Assembly (NCBI GenBank): GCA_934631055.1
Contig: CAKTXP010000041.1
Coordinates: 1-14,850 of the forward strand
Origin: an uncultured Clostridia bacterium
GTDB lineage: Bacteria > Bacillota > Clostridia > Christensenellales > Aristaeellaceae
DNA: 14,850 bases
Reading direction: 5' to 3'
Of the stretch, positions 1 to 7,452 are shown piece after piece. The stretch's first letter is position 1, and every line of letters starts with the position of its first letter. The notes beneath the pieces are model-generated. The model did not search any database and was not told the origin of the DNA. It saw nothing but the letters and a program-made list of their open reading frames with translations. A program made the translations under genes and the position numbers.

Positions 1-43
1 AAACCGATACAAATGAAGATGGGAATGTCTGCCCGCGGGTTAG
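1..43. other. No recognisable gene at left edge
   Basis: This short stretch before the tandem array has no recognisable coding content. A frame ending in TGA at 14-16 would give a four-residue tail and could be the end of an upstream gene, but that cannot be judged from so little sequence. Confidence 0.3.
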
Positions 44-512
44 CGGAATCAGGTTTCGCTTCGCTCCCTGATTCTTGCTTTTTTGAATCGCTTCGCGATT
101 CAGGGAACGAGGGGTTACGATGGGGTTGCCGCCCCATGCCCCGCTTGGGGATTTCATCCCCAACCCCCGTCTTCGCTTCGCGGCGGTTTTAAGCAGCTTA
201 ATCGGAATCAGGTTTCGCTTCGCTCCCTGATTCTTGTTTTTTGAATCGCTTTGCGATGGGGGGTTACGGGGGGGACGATGGGGTTGCCACCCCATGCCCC
301 GCTTGGGGATTTCATCCCCAAACCCCGTCTTCGCTTCGCGGCGGTTTTAAGCGGCTTAATCGGAATCAGGTTTCGCTTCGCTCCCTGATTCTTGCTTTTT
401 TGAATCGCTTCGCGATGGGGGGTTACGGGGAGACGATGGGGTTGCCACCCCATGCCCCGCCTGAGGAATTTCATCCCTCAGACTCCCATCTCCGCTACGC
501 GGCAGCTTTAAC
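44..512. repeat. Three tandem copies of a ~159-bp palindrome-rich unit
   Basis: Copies begin at 44, 203 and 361, each with CGGAATCAGG, so the period is 158-159 bp. Each unit holds several hairpins. In copy 1 these are GAATCAGG/CCTGATTC (46-53 with 67-74), GAATCGC-TTC-GCGATTC (85-101), ATGGGG/CCCCAT (120-125 with 132-137) and TTGGGGAT-TTC-ATCCCCAA (145-163), followed by a CTTCGCTTCGCGGCGG stretch. The first hairpin is followed by a T-rich run, which looks terminator-like. Copy 3 diverges in its right half: its last hairpin is CTGAGGAAT/ATCCCTCAG, where the arms changed together apart from one mismatch. The order and spacers resemble the left half of the element at 7261-7420. No coding function is evident; the open frames inside follow from the repeat composition. 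Confidence 0.85.
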
Positions 513-525
513 ATGTTTTACATCA

Positions 526-599
526 GCTATCGCGAAGCGATAGCGTAGTGAGGGTCAAGGGAACTCAGTTCCCTTGTGGGGTTTGGGGCAAAGCCCCAA
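526..599. repeat. Intergenic hairpin element 1 (half element: C-B-A)
   Basis: Three hairpins lie in tandem. C is GCTATCGC-GAA-GCGATAGC at 526-544. B is AAGGGAACT-C-AGTTCCCTT at 557-575. A is TTGGGGC-AAA-GCCCCAA at 583-599. The linkers GTGAGGGTC and GTGGGGTT recur in the other copies. The element sits between the tandem array and comM, with its A hairpin ending 36 nt before the proposed comM start. Confidence 0.85.
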
Positions 600-635
600 C
601 CGTTATACACCGTTATACAAAGGAGCGTGTTTGAT

Positions 636-2168
636 TTGCTCGCCAGCGTGCAGAGTATGGGATTGATGGGCATACAGGGCTATCCGGTGACGGTGGAAGC
701 CTACTGTACGGACGGCATGCCGATGTTTGAACTGGTCGGTCTGCCTGATGCCGCGGTTAAGGAAAGCCGGGAACGTGTGCGTGCCGCCCTATCCGCCTGC
801 CAAATGACCTTCCCCGTCGCAAGGCTGACGCTCAACCTTGCTCCGGCAGATGTGCGCAAGGAAGGGCCGGCGTATGACCTGCCTATCGCGCTGGCGATTC
901 TCGCCTCGACCGGCGTCATCGACGGCGAAAAGATGCAGGGCATGGCGGCGGTCGGCGAACTGTCGCTCTCCGGAAGCGTGATGAGCGTGCGCGGCGCGCT
1001 GTCCATGGCAATCGCTGCCAGAGAACACGGGCTGCATACGCTCCTTCTGCCCGCGCAGAACGCGGCGGAAGCGGCGTGCATCGAGGGGCTTTCTGTGCTT
1101 CCCGTGTCGCACCTGAGCGACGCCATCAACCACCTAAAGGGGAAGAAAAAAATCGAGCCGCTGCATGCAAGACCTTATGCGCAGATGCTCGGAGAGAAAA
1201 AGATATCCTGTGATTTTGCCGATGTCCGCGGGCAGAAGGGCGCAAAGCGCGCTTTGGAGATCGCGGCGGCGGGCGGTCACAACGTCCTGATGATTGGACC
1301 GCCGGGAAGCGGCAAGACGATGATGGCGCGGTGCCTGCCGGGTATCCTGCCGGATATGACGCTGGAGGAAGCGCTGGAAGTGACGCGCATCCACAGCGCC
1401 GCAGGGACGCTCGGCACGGACGCCGGTTTGATGTGCGAGCGTCCGTTCCGCGCGCCGCATCATACCGCCAGCGCGGTTGCCCTTGTCGGCGGCGGAGCCA
1501 AAGCCCGTCCGGGCGAAATCAGCTTAGCCCATGACGGCGTGCTGTTTCTGGATGAACTGCCGGAGTATGACCGCGGCGCGCTGGAAGCGCTTCGACAGCC
1601 GTTGGAAGATGGGTTCGTCAACGTCGTGCGCGCCAACGCGCAGGCGAGATATCCGGCGCGGGCGATGCTCATCGCCGCGATGAATCCCTGCCCCTGCGGC
1701 AATTACGGCAGCAAGACGCAGCCCTGCCGCTGTTCGCAGAAGGAGATTGCCCGCTATCTGGGGCGCATATCGGGCCCGCTGCTGGATCGCATCGACATGC
1801 AGCTGGAAGTGACGGCTGTCCCCGTGCGCCAGATTACCGAAAGCGCGCCGGAAGAGCCGTCCGCCGCCATCCACAGCCGCGTGCAGGCGGCGCGAAAGCG
1901 TCAGCAGGAACGTTATCGGGACGAAGGCATTACCAGCAATGCTGAGCTTTCCGCACGCCAGCTGGAAGCGTTCTGTCCGCTGGATGACGCCTGCCGCGAA
2001 TTGATCGGGCGCGCCTGCGACAAGTACAACCTCTCCATGCGTGCGGTCAGCCGCGTGCGCAAGGTCGCAAGGACAATCGCCGATCTCGCCGGAGAGGAAA
2101 AAATCGCCAAGGCGCATCTGCTGGAAGCGCTCAGGTATCGGAATCTGGAAGGAAACTATTGGAAATAA
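636..2168 (+). CDS. comM: YifB/ComM-family AAA+ ATPase (Mg-chelatase-like)
   Basis: This is a 510-residue AAA+ ATPase of the YifB/ComM family, the usual family length. The N-terminal ChlI-like domain carries the signature GLPDAAVKESRERVRAAL. Walker A (GPPGSGKT) is at residues 221-228 and Walker B (VLFLDEL) at 302-308. The family's MNPCPCGNYG...PCRC cysteine cluster follows at 349-366, then GRISGPLLDRID and a C-terminal Mg-chelatase domain. Gammaproteobacterial ComM is a branch-migration helicase used in natural transformation; the role in Bacillota is less certain, but dprA next door fits DNA processing. I chose TTG 636 because AAAGGAG (619-625) lies 10 nt upstream and the product then begins MLASVQSMGLMGIQG, like its relatives. 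An in-frame GTG at 627 is too close to that site, and the upstream GTG at 576 would read through the repeat hairpin. Confidence 0.93.
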   Translation: MLASVQSMGLMGIQGYPVTVEAYCTDGMPMFELVGLPDAAVKESRERVRAALSACQMTFPVARLTLNLAPADVRKEGPAYDLPIALAILASTGVIDGEKMQGMAAVGELSLSGSVMSVRGALSMAIAAREHGLHTLLLPAQNAAEAACIEGLSVLPVSHLSDAINHLKGKKKIEPLHARPYAQMLGEKKISCDFADVRGQKGAKRALEIAAAGGHNVLMIGPPGSGKTMMARCLPGILPDMTLEEALEVTRIHSAAGTLGTDAGLMCERPFRAPHHTASAVALVGGGAKARPGEISLAHDGVLFLDELPEYDRGALEALRQPLEDGFVNVVRANAQARYPARAMLIAAMNPCPCGNYGSKTQPCRCSQKEIARYLGRISGPLLDRIDMQLEVTAVPVRQITESAPEEPSAAIHSRVQAARKRQQERYRDEGITSNAELSARQLEAFCPLDDACRELIGRACDKYNLSMRAVSRVRKVARTIADLAGEEKIAKAHLLEALRYRNLEGNYWK

Positions 2169-2171
2169 GAG

Positions 2172-2202
2172 AAAGCGGGGGTCAATCCCGCTTTTTGTTT
2201 TA
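2172..2202 (+). terminator. Intrinsic terminator after comM
   Basis: AAAGCGGG (2172-2179) pairs with CCCGCTTT (2187-2194) across a seven-base loop, followed by a T-rich tail (TTGTTTT). It starts four bases after the comM stop codon and separates comM from the dprA promoter. Confidence 0.8.
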
Positions 2203-2218
2203 TCCGTGCTGTTCGGGA

Positions 2219-2248
2219 TTGACAAGACCCTGCATGCATGGCTAGAAT
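2219..2248 (+). promoter_or_regulatory. Sigma-A promoter for dprA
   Basis: TTGACA (2219-2224) and TAGAAT (2243-2248) are 18 bp apart, eleven of twelve consensus positions. It lies directly after the comM terminator. Initiation near 2255 would leave a leader of about 18 nt that begins almost at the ribosome-binding site. Confidence 0.65.
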
Positions 2249-2272
2249 GAGAAAAAGAAAGGGGGCGCTCTC

Positions 2273-3445
2273 ATGACGGAATCGGAAGCGATGGCGCTTT
2301 TGGTCAGCGCCGTATCCAGTTACAAGAGCAGGGATGCGGCGCTGGCTCTGGCGGGAAGCGCCCTCGCGGTGTTGCAGGAGCCGAAAAGATATGCCGTGCA
2401 GATGGGCGACAAAGGCGTCGCGCAGGTTCGCCGCGCATGGCTTGAACGGGAGGAACGGCTCGGCGTGTTGGAGGAAAAGCGCATGCGCCTTGTCCTGCGC
2501 GGGGAAGCGGGCTATCCGCCTTTGCTTGAACACATTGCGCATCCGCCGCATATGCTCTATGTCTGGGGAAGCGCGAACCTTGCCGACCCATTTCCGGTCG
2601 CGGTCGTCGGAACGCGCCGCGCGAGCGCATACGGCGTGACGCACACGCGTATGATGGCGCGTGAACTGGCGCAGACAGGCGTCTGCATCGTGTCCGGACT
2701 GGCGCTGGGCATTGACGCGTCGGCGCACGAAGGCGCGCTCGATGTCGGCGGGAGGACGATTGCCGTTCTGGGCGGCGCGCTGGACAAGTTCTATCCGGAA
2801 GAAAATCGGGCGCTGATGGAGCGCATCCTCGCGTCAGGCGGGAGCGTCGTCAGCGAATATCCGCCGGAGACCGCGCCGACGCGATACAGCTTTTTGCAGC
2901 GCAACCGCATCATCGCCGGCATCGCGCTGGGAACGCTGGTCACGGAAGGACCACGCAGGAGCGGCGCTTTCCGAACGGCGCAATGCGCGCTGGAAGACGG
3001 GCGCGAGGTCTTTGCCCTGCCGGGCAGCGTGGACAGCATCGGTTCCGAACTGCCGCACCTGCTGATTGCGGACGGCGCGCGGCTGATGACGAGCGCGAAG
3101 GACATCCTTTCCGCCTTGGTCATCGAGCCGAAAAAGCGGGCGAATATGCCCCTGCGGGAACCGGAGACCATGCCGCAGGCGGAAATTCTGCCCGCCCAAG
3201 AGCAGAAAGAGCCGCCGAAGGAAACCCGAGAGGCACAGCTCTGCGTGCCGCCGGGGCTTGAGCCGCCGGCTCGGGCAATCTGCGAAAAGCTGCTTGGCGG
3301 CGAAGCGGATTTTGACACGCTTTGCGCGGCAAGCGGGCTTGAAAGCGACGAAGCCGGAGCGCTGCTCATCGAGCTGGAAATGGATGGCATCGTGCAGCCG
3401 ACAGCCGGAGACAGCTACGCGCCCGGAGACGCGATGCGCGCATAA
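2273..3445 (+). CDS. dprA: DNA-processing protein DprA (Smf)
   Basis: DprA is a cytoplasmic protein that binds incoming single-stranded DNA and loads RecA during transformation. The 390 residues show three parts. An N-terminal helical region spans about 1-75. A Rossmann-like core contains VAVVGTRRASAYG (109-121), IVSGLALGIDASAHEGAL (139-156), FLQRNRIIAG (207-216), and the SGAFRTAQCALEDGREVFALPG segment (230-251). A C-terminal winged-helix domain lies at about 330-378. A Pro/Glu/Lys-rich linker (about 285-328) joins core and C-terminal domain. ATG 2273 is preceded by GAAAGGGGG (2257-2265). The gene has its own promoter and sits between comM and topA, the standard Bacillota context. A competence role is inferred, since no other competence genes are in view. 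Confidence 0.96.
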   Translation: MTESEAMALLVSAVSSYKSRDAALALAGSALAVLQEPKRYAVQMGDKGVAQVRRAWLEREERLGVLEEKRMRLVLRGEAGYPPLLEHIAHPPHMLYVWGSANLADPFPVAVVGTRRASAYGVTHTRMMARELAQTGVCIVSGLALGIDASAHEGALDVGGRTIAVLGGALDKFYPEENRALMERILASGGSVVSEYPPETAPTRYSFLQRNRIIAGIALGTLVTEGPRRSGAFRTAQCALEDGREVFALPGSVDSIGSELPHLLIADGARLMTSAKDILSALVIEPKKRANMPLREPETMPQAEILPAQEQKEPPKETREAQLCVPPGLEPPARAICEKLLGGEADFDTLCAASGLESDEAGALLIELEMDGIVQPTAGDSYAPGDAMRA

Positions 3446-3492
3446 AACCGGCTAATAATGTAGAAACTTCCCGCGAATTTCAAATTACGTCC

Positions 3493-3521
3493 TTGACAGA
3501 TTCAAAAAGGGCTGGTATCCT
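3493..3521 (+). promoter_or_regulatory. Extended -10 promoter for topA
   Basis: TTGACA (3493-3498) and TATCCT (3516-3521) are separated by exactly 17 bp. TGG directly before the -10 gives an extended -10 (TGN). The predicted start near 3528 yields a leader of about 58 nt. There is no terminator after dprA, so read-through from dprA is also possible. Confidence 0.75.
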
Positions 3522-3553
3522 TTTTGACGTTTGACGGATTTTGTTAGGAATGA

Positions 3554-3570
3554 ATGCGGCTCTGCCGCAT
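3554..3570 (+). promoter_or_regulatory. Leader hairpin just before topA Shine-Dalgarno
   Basis: ATGCGGC-TCT-GCCGCAT is a perfect 7-bp stem with a three-base loop, ending four bases before GGAGG (3574-3578). It lies within the predicted topA leader and could affect ribosome access; no function can be shown from the sequence. It is unrelated in sequence to the A, B and C hairpins of the intergenic elements. Confidence 0.45.
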
Positions 3571-3585
3571 GCTGGAGGAATTGTT

Positions 3586-5706
3586 TTGAGTACGCGTAAG
3601 CCCTCGTATAAGCTGGTTATCGTGGAGTCGCCTGCCAAGGCGCGCACCATTTCAAAATTTTTGGGAAGAAGCTATAAGGTCGAAGCTTCTCAGGGTCATG
3701 TCCGCGATCTGCCCAAGTCGCAGCTCGGCGTGGACGTGGAGCATGACTTTGAACCGAAATATATCACCATCCGCGGACGCGGCGACGTGCTTGAGCGCAT
3801 CCGCAAGGAAGCCAAGGGCGCCAAGTCCATCATCCTCGCGACGGACCCTGACCGCGAGGGAGAAGCCATCTCGTGGCATCTGGCAACCATTCTGGGCATC
3901 GATCCGGACAGCGCCTGCCGCGTGGAATTCAACGAGATTACGGAAAAGACGGTCAAGAACGCCATCAAGCAGCCGCGCGCAGTCAACATGCAGCTGGTCA
4001 ACGCGCAGCAGGCGCGCCGCCTGCTCGACCGTCTGGTCGGCTATAAGATCAGCCCGCTGCTCTGGGTGAAGATCAAGAAGGGTCTGTCTGCGGGACGCGT
4101 GCAGTCCGTCGCGACGCGCATGGTCGTGGATCGCGAGCAGGAGATCGAGCAGTTTGAGCCGGAAGAATACTGGTTCGTCGATGCGCAGCTCCGCGCGGGC
4201 GGCAAGCAGCTTCAGGCGCGGCTCATCTCGCTGGACGGCGAACGCGTAACGCTGTCGAGCGAAGAACAGGCGGACGCGGCGAAGGCGCGCGTGGAAAAGG
4301 GCGGCTTCGTCATCCGCAGTGTCAAGCGCGGCGAACGCCGCAGGCATCCCGCCGCGCCGTTCACGACCTCCAATTTGCAGCAGGAGGCGAGCCGCAAGCT
4401 CGGCTTTACGACGGCAAAGACGATGCAGATCGCTCAGCAGCTTTATGAAGGCGTGGATATCGAGGGACGCGGCACGCTGGGTCTGATCTCTTACATCCGT
4501 ACCGACAGCGTGCGCCTGAGCGACGAAGCCGTCGCCGCCGCGCGGGAGATGATCGCCGAGCGTTACGGCGAGCCGTTCGTGCCGGAAAAGCCGAACGTAT
4601 ACAAGGGACGCAAGAGCGCGCAGGACGCGCACGAAGCCATCCGCCCGACGAACCTCGACCTGCGTCCGGAGGATATCAAGGCGTCGCTGACCAAAGACCA
4701 ATACAACCTCTATCGGCTGGTCTATCTGCGCTTCGTCGCCTGCCAGATGGCGGATGCGCTGTATGAGACGCAGCAGATCGAGATCGCGTCCGAATCCGGC
4801 GCGACGCTTCGTTCGAGCGCCGAGCGGCTCAAGTTCGCGGGTTTTACCGCCGTCTATGAGGAAGGCACGGACGACGCGCCGAATCAGGACGGCGAAGAGA
4901 GCAGCCTGATGGCGGACGTCAGCGAGGGCGACAAAGCCGAGATCATCTCGGACGAAGCGACACAGCATTTCACGCAGGCGCCCGCCCGCTATACGGAAGC
5001 GTCGCTCGTCCGCGCGCTGGAGGAGAAGGGAATCGGCCGCCCGTCCACCTATGCGCCGACTATCTCCACCATTTTGGCGCGCGGTTATGTCATGCGCGAG
5101 AAGAAGCAGCTCTTCCCGACCGAACTGGGCATCATGATTACGGACATGATGAAGGAGTATTTCGCGGATATCGTGGATATCGCCTTTACCGCGGGCATGG
5201 AAGAGCAGTTGGACGAGGTCGAAGAGGGCAAGCTGGATTGGCACAAGGTGCTTTCCGACTTCTACGGCCCGTTTGAAAAGACGCTGGAAAACGCGGAATC
5301 CAAAATTGAAAAGGTCGAAATCAAGGACGAGGTTTCGGATGTGCCGTGCGACAAGTGCGGCGCGATGATGGTCTACAAACTGGGGCGCTATGGGCGCTTC
5401 CTGGCTTGCCCGAATTTCCCGGAATGCCGGAACACGAAGGCGATTCAAATTGAAATCGACGCGCCCTGCCCGAAGTGCGGCGGAAAGCTCCTGCAAAAGA
5501 CCTCGCGCAAGGGGCGCAAGTTCTACGGCTGCGAGCGCTATCCGGAATGCGATTTTGTCTCGTGGGACATGCCGGTGCGGGAGAAATGCCCGAAGTGCGG
5601 AAGCTACATGACGCTTGCGCACACGAAGAAGGGCGACTTCTACGTCTGCGCGAACGAGAACTGCCGCGAAAGAGTGGCGGCACCTCAGAAGGAAGAGAAC
5701 GAATGA
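3586..5706 (+). CDS. topA: DNA topoisomerase I (type IA)
   Basis: TopA relaxes negative supercoils through a transient 5'-phosphotyrosine link. The 706 residues start with a TOPRIM domain (KLVIVESPAKA, then the acidic triad D87-P-D89-R-E91). The catalytic tyrosine is Y303 in SYIRTDS. Three C-terminal four-cysteine zinc ribbons begin at C588, C628 and C668 (CDKCG, CPKCG, CPKCG) and each closes with a second cysteine pair. Length matches Bacillota TopA (about 690 residues). I chose TTG 3586 because GGAGG lies 7 nt upstream and the product begins MSTRKPSYKLVIVESPAKA. A TTG at 3541 or ATG at 3550 would add residues encoded by the leader hairpin. It lies between dprA and trmFO, as in Bacillus. Confidence 0.97.
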   Translation: MSTRKPSYKLVIVESPAKARTISKFLGRSYKVEASQGHVRDLPKSQLGVDVEHDFEPKYITIRGRGDVLERIRKEAKGAKSIILATDPDREGEAISWHLATILGIDPDSACRVEFNEITEKTVKNAIKQPRAVNMQLVNAQQARRLLDRLVGYKISPLLWVKIKKGLSAGRVQSVATRMVVDREQEIEQFEPEEYWFVDAQLRAGGKQLQARLISLDGERVTLSSEEQADAAKARVEKGGFVIRSVKRGERRRHPAAPFTTSNLQQEASRKLGFTTAKTMQIAQQLYEGVDIEGRGTLGLISYIRTDSVRLSDEAVAAAREMIAERYGEPFVPEKPNVYKGRKSAQDAHEAIRPTNLDLRPEDIKASLTKDQYNLYRLVYLRFVACQMADALYETQQIEIASESGATLRSSAERLKFAGFTAVYEEGTDDAPNQDGEESSLMADVSEGDKAEIISDEATQHFTQAPARYTEASLVRALEEKGIGRPSTYAPTISTILARGYVMREKKQLFPTELGIMITDMMKEYFADIVDIAFTAGMEEQLDEVEEGKLDWHKVLSDFYGPFEKTLENAESKIEKVEIKDEVSDVPCDKCGAMMVYKLGRYGRFLACPNFPECRNTKAIQIEIDAPCPKCGGKLLQKTSRKGRKFYGCERYPECDFVSWDMPVREKCPKCGSYMTLAHTKKGDFYVCANENCRERVAAPQKEENE

Positions 5707-5712
5707 GATACG

Positions 5713-5853
5713 TTGAGGGCGCCGCCCTCAAACTCCCGGAAGGGAACTGAGTTCCCTTCACCTTCCACATCCGCTTCGCGGCACACCGCGAAGCGGTGAG
5801 GTGGGAAGTGCAGGAACCTCAGGTTCCTGCTGGGGTTTGGGGCAAAGCCCCAA
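5713..5853. repeat. Intergenic hairpin element 2 (full A-B-C-C'-B'-A')
   Basis: The parts in order are: A-like TTGAGGGC-GCC-GCCCTCAA (5713-5731); B AAGGGAACT-G-AGTTCCCTT (5740-5758); linker CACCTTCCAC; C CCGC-TTC-GCGG (5771-5781); C' CACCGC-GAA-GCGGTG (5784-5798); linker GTGGGAAGT; B' with arms GCAGGAACCT/AGGTTCCTGC around one C (5810-5830); and A' TTGGGGC-AAA-GCCCCAA (5837-5853). It fills nearly all of the topA-trmFO gap. Its first hairpin begins seven bases after the topA stop and has no U-tract. The last hairpin ends 22 nt before the trmFO ATG. Confidence 0.88.
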
Positions 5854-5875
5854 TCGTTTTCCCAAAAAGGAGATT

Positions 5876-7204
5876 ATGAATAAAGCAACTGTTGTCGGCG
5901 CGGGGCTTGCCGGATGCGAAGCGGCGTGGCAGATCGCCAGCCGCGGCATTCCCGTGACGCTTTACGAAATGAAGCCCCATGCTTTTACCCCGGCGCATCA
6001 CAGCGCGGGCTTTGCCGAGCTGGTCTGCTCCAATTCCCTGCGCAGCGACCAGCTCACCAACGCGGTCGGTCTGCTCAAGGAAGAAATGCGCCAGCTGGAC
6101 AGCCTGATTTTGCGCGCGGCGGACGCGAACCGCGTGCCTGCGGGCGGCGCGCTTGCCGTGGATAGAGAAAAATTCTCGGCATATGTGACGCAGGCCATTC
6201 GCGAACATCCGCTCATCACGGTCGTTGAAGGCGAAGTGGACGAGCTGCCGCAGGAGAACGCCGTCATCGCGACCGGGCCGCTGACCAGCGATAAACTCGC
6301 CGAAAAGATTGCGGCGCTTCCCGGTCTGGAAACGCTCAATTTCTTTGACGCCGCCGCGCCGATCGTATCCGGCGAATCGCTGGATATGACGAAGGTCTTT
6401 CGTCAGGGACGCTATGGGCGCGGAGACGATTACCTCAACTGCCCGATGAACCGCGAGGAATACGAAACGTTTTATCAGGCGCTGCTGACTGCCGAAAAGG
6501 CGGAGGTTCATGGCTTTGACGGCACGCAGGTGTTTGAAGGCTGCATGCCCATCGAGGTCATGGCGGCGCGCGGCGAAATGGTTATGGCTTTCGGACCGAT
6601 GAAGCCCGTCGGTCTGGCGGACCCGCGGACGGGGCGCGAGCCTTACGCCGCCGTGCAGCTGCGCGCGGAGAATGAAGCGGGGACGATGTACAACCTCGTC
6701 GGTTTCCAGACCCGGCTCAAGTGGGGCGAGCAGAAGCGCGTCTTTTCGATGATTCCCGGGCTTGAAAACGCGGAATTCCTGCGTTACGGCGTGATGCACC
6801 GCAACACGTTCCTGCATTCGCCGGGCTTCCTCGACGCGCAGTACGGCATGATTGCCCGCCCTGGCATCTATTTCGCGGGGCAGATGACCGGCGTGGAGGG
6901 CTATGTGGAGAGCGCGTCCAGCGGACTGGTTGCGGGGCTTTCGCTTGCCCGGCGCATGCTCGGTCTGCCGCCGGTGGATTTCACGACCCGCACGGCGATC
7001 GGCGCGTTGGCGCACCATGTTTCCGGCGCGACGGGCGATTTTCAGCCGATGAACGCGAATTTTGGGCTTATCGACCCCTGTGAGAAGCGCATCCGCAACA
7101 AGCAGGAGCGCTATGGCGCTGTCGCCGCGCGGGCGCTGGATACGATTGAAGCCATCCGGAGCAATCCGCTTGCCTGCGATTTTGACCCCAAGTTCAAAAA
7201 TTGA
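5876..7204 (+). CDS. trmFO: tRNA (uracil-54-C5)-methyltransferase, folate/FAD-dependent
   Basis: TrmFO makes 5-methyluridine at position 54 of the tRNA T loop, using methylenetetrahydrofolate and FAD. The 442 residues start with the FAD-binding motif VVGAGLAGCEAAWQ and the family segment SNSLRSDQLTNAVGLLKEEM. C51 (in LVCSNSLR) and C223 (in GCMPIEVMA) fall at the positions of the two functional cysteines described for this family. The closing motif YFAGQMTGVEGYVESASSG supplies the second part of the FAD site. ATG 5876 follows AGGAG (5868-5872) at the short distance of three bases, and the product begins MNKATVVGAG, as in relatives. The xerC gene that follows trmFO in Bacillus is not present. 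No promoter is obvious, so it may be read from topA through element 2. Confidence 0.96.
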   Translation: MNKATVVGAGLAGCEAAWQIASRGIPVTLYEMKPHAFTPAHHSAGFAELVCSNSLRSDQLTNAVGLLKEEMRQLDSLILRAADANRVPAGGALAVDREKFSAYVTQAIREHPLITVVEGEVDELPQENAVIATGPLTSDKLAEKIAALPGLETLNFFDAAAPIVSGESLDMTKVFRQGRYGRGDDYLNCPMNREEYETFYQALLTAEKAEVHGFDGTQVFEGCMPIEVMAARGEMVMAFGPMKPVGLADPRTGREPYAAVQLRAENEAGTMYNLVGFQTRLKWGEQKRVFSMIPGLENAEFLRYGVMHRNTFLHSPGFLDAQYGMIARPGIYFAGQMTGVEGYVESASSGLVAGLSLARRMLGLPPVDFTTRTAIGALAHHVSGATGDFQPMNANFGLIDPCEKRIRNKQERYGAVAARALDTIEAIRSNPLACDFDPKFKN

Positions 7205-7211
7205 CCTATCG

Positions 7212-7243
7212 CACGCCGCCCTGTTCAAAAGCAGAGCGGCGTG
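7212..7243 (+). terminator. Possible terminator hairpin after trmFO
   Basis: CACGCCGC (7212-7219) pairs perfectly with GCGGCGTG (7236-7243), with an additional inner CTG/CAG pairing. The tail is only TTATAAT, so the U-tract is weak and overlaps the hslVU promoter candidate. It may end trmFO transcription, but inefficiently. Confidence 0.4.
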
Positions 7244-7250
7244 TTATAAT
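7242..7250 (+). promoter_or_regulatory. Extended -10 promoter candidate for hslVU
   Basis: TGTTATAAT is a perfect extended -10 (TGN-TATAAT, with TATAAT at 7245-7250). The best -35 at 17 bp spacing is TGTTCA (7222-7227), which is poor, so recognition would rest on the extended -10. Initiation near 7257 would place all of element 3 in a leader of about 195 nt ahead of hslV. Confidence 0.5.
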
Positions 7251-7260
7251 AAGAAAACGA

Positions 7261-7420
7261 TGGGGCTTTGCCCCAAACCCCACAAGGGAACTGAGTTCCC
7301 TTGACCTTCCGGTCCGCTTCGCGGCGGCTTCAAGAAAGTCGTCTGACAGATTGCGAAGCAATCTGAAGTGGGAAGTGCAGGAACCTCAGGTTCCTGCCGG
7401 GGTTCGGGGCAGAGCCCCGA
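7261..7420. repeat. Intergenic hairpin element 3 (full A-B-C-C'-B'-A')
   Basis: The parts are: A TGGGGC-TTT-GCCCCA (7261-7275); linker AACCCCAC; B AAGGGAACT-G-AGTTCCCTT (7284-7302); linker GACCTTCC; C CCGC-TTC-GCGG (7314-7324); C' CAGATTGC-GAA-GCAATCTG (7347-7365); linker GTGGGAAGT; B' with arms GCAGGAACCT/AGGTTCCTGC (7377-7397); and A' TCGGGGC-AGA-GCCCCGA (7404-7420). The T-to-C change in A' is matched by A-to-G on the other arm. The last hairpin ends 32 nt before hslV. Its left half matches the architecture of the tandem units at 44-512. Confidence 0.88.
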
Positions 7421-7452
7421 CGTGACTTTGTAATCATCGGAGGTAAATATAT

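Noticed and set aside
44..512. CRISPR array
   Set aside because: The units are ~159 bp, adjacent and similar throughout, with no short repeat/unique spacer alternation and no cas genes nearby.
208..543. Open frames on both strands within the tandem array
   Set aside because: They consist of repeat units translated in different frames and lack ribosome-binding sites or recognisable domains.
604..619. TATACA boxes in the CGTTATACAC/CGTTATACAA direct repeat as comM promoter
   Set aside because: No acceptable -35 lies at 16-18 bp upstream of either copy, so I did not annotate a promoter.
576..635. GTG 576 as comM start
   Set aside because: It would encode 20 extra residues from hairpin A and beyond; TTG 636 has a ribosome-binding site and gives the family-typical N-terminus.
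3541..3585. TTG 3541 or ATG 3550 as topA start
   Set aside because: The added residues come from the leader hairpin region, and the best-placed GGAGG serves TTG 3586.
3652..5622. Long minus-strand open frame (656 codons) opposite topA
   Set aside because: It is a composition shadow of topA; the product is rich in Arg, Leu, His and Ala with no family motif.
5819..7228. Minus-strand open frame (469 codons) opposite trmFO
   Set aside because: It is a shadow of trmFO that also runs into the repeat element.
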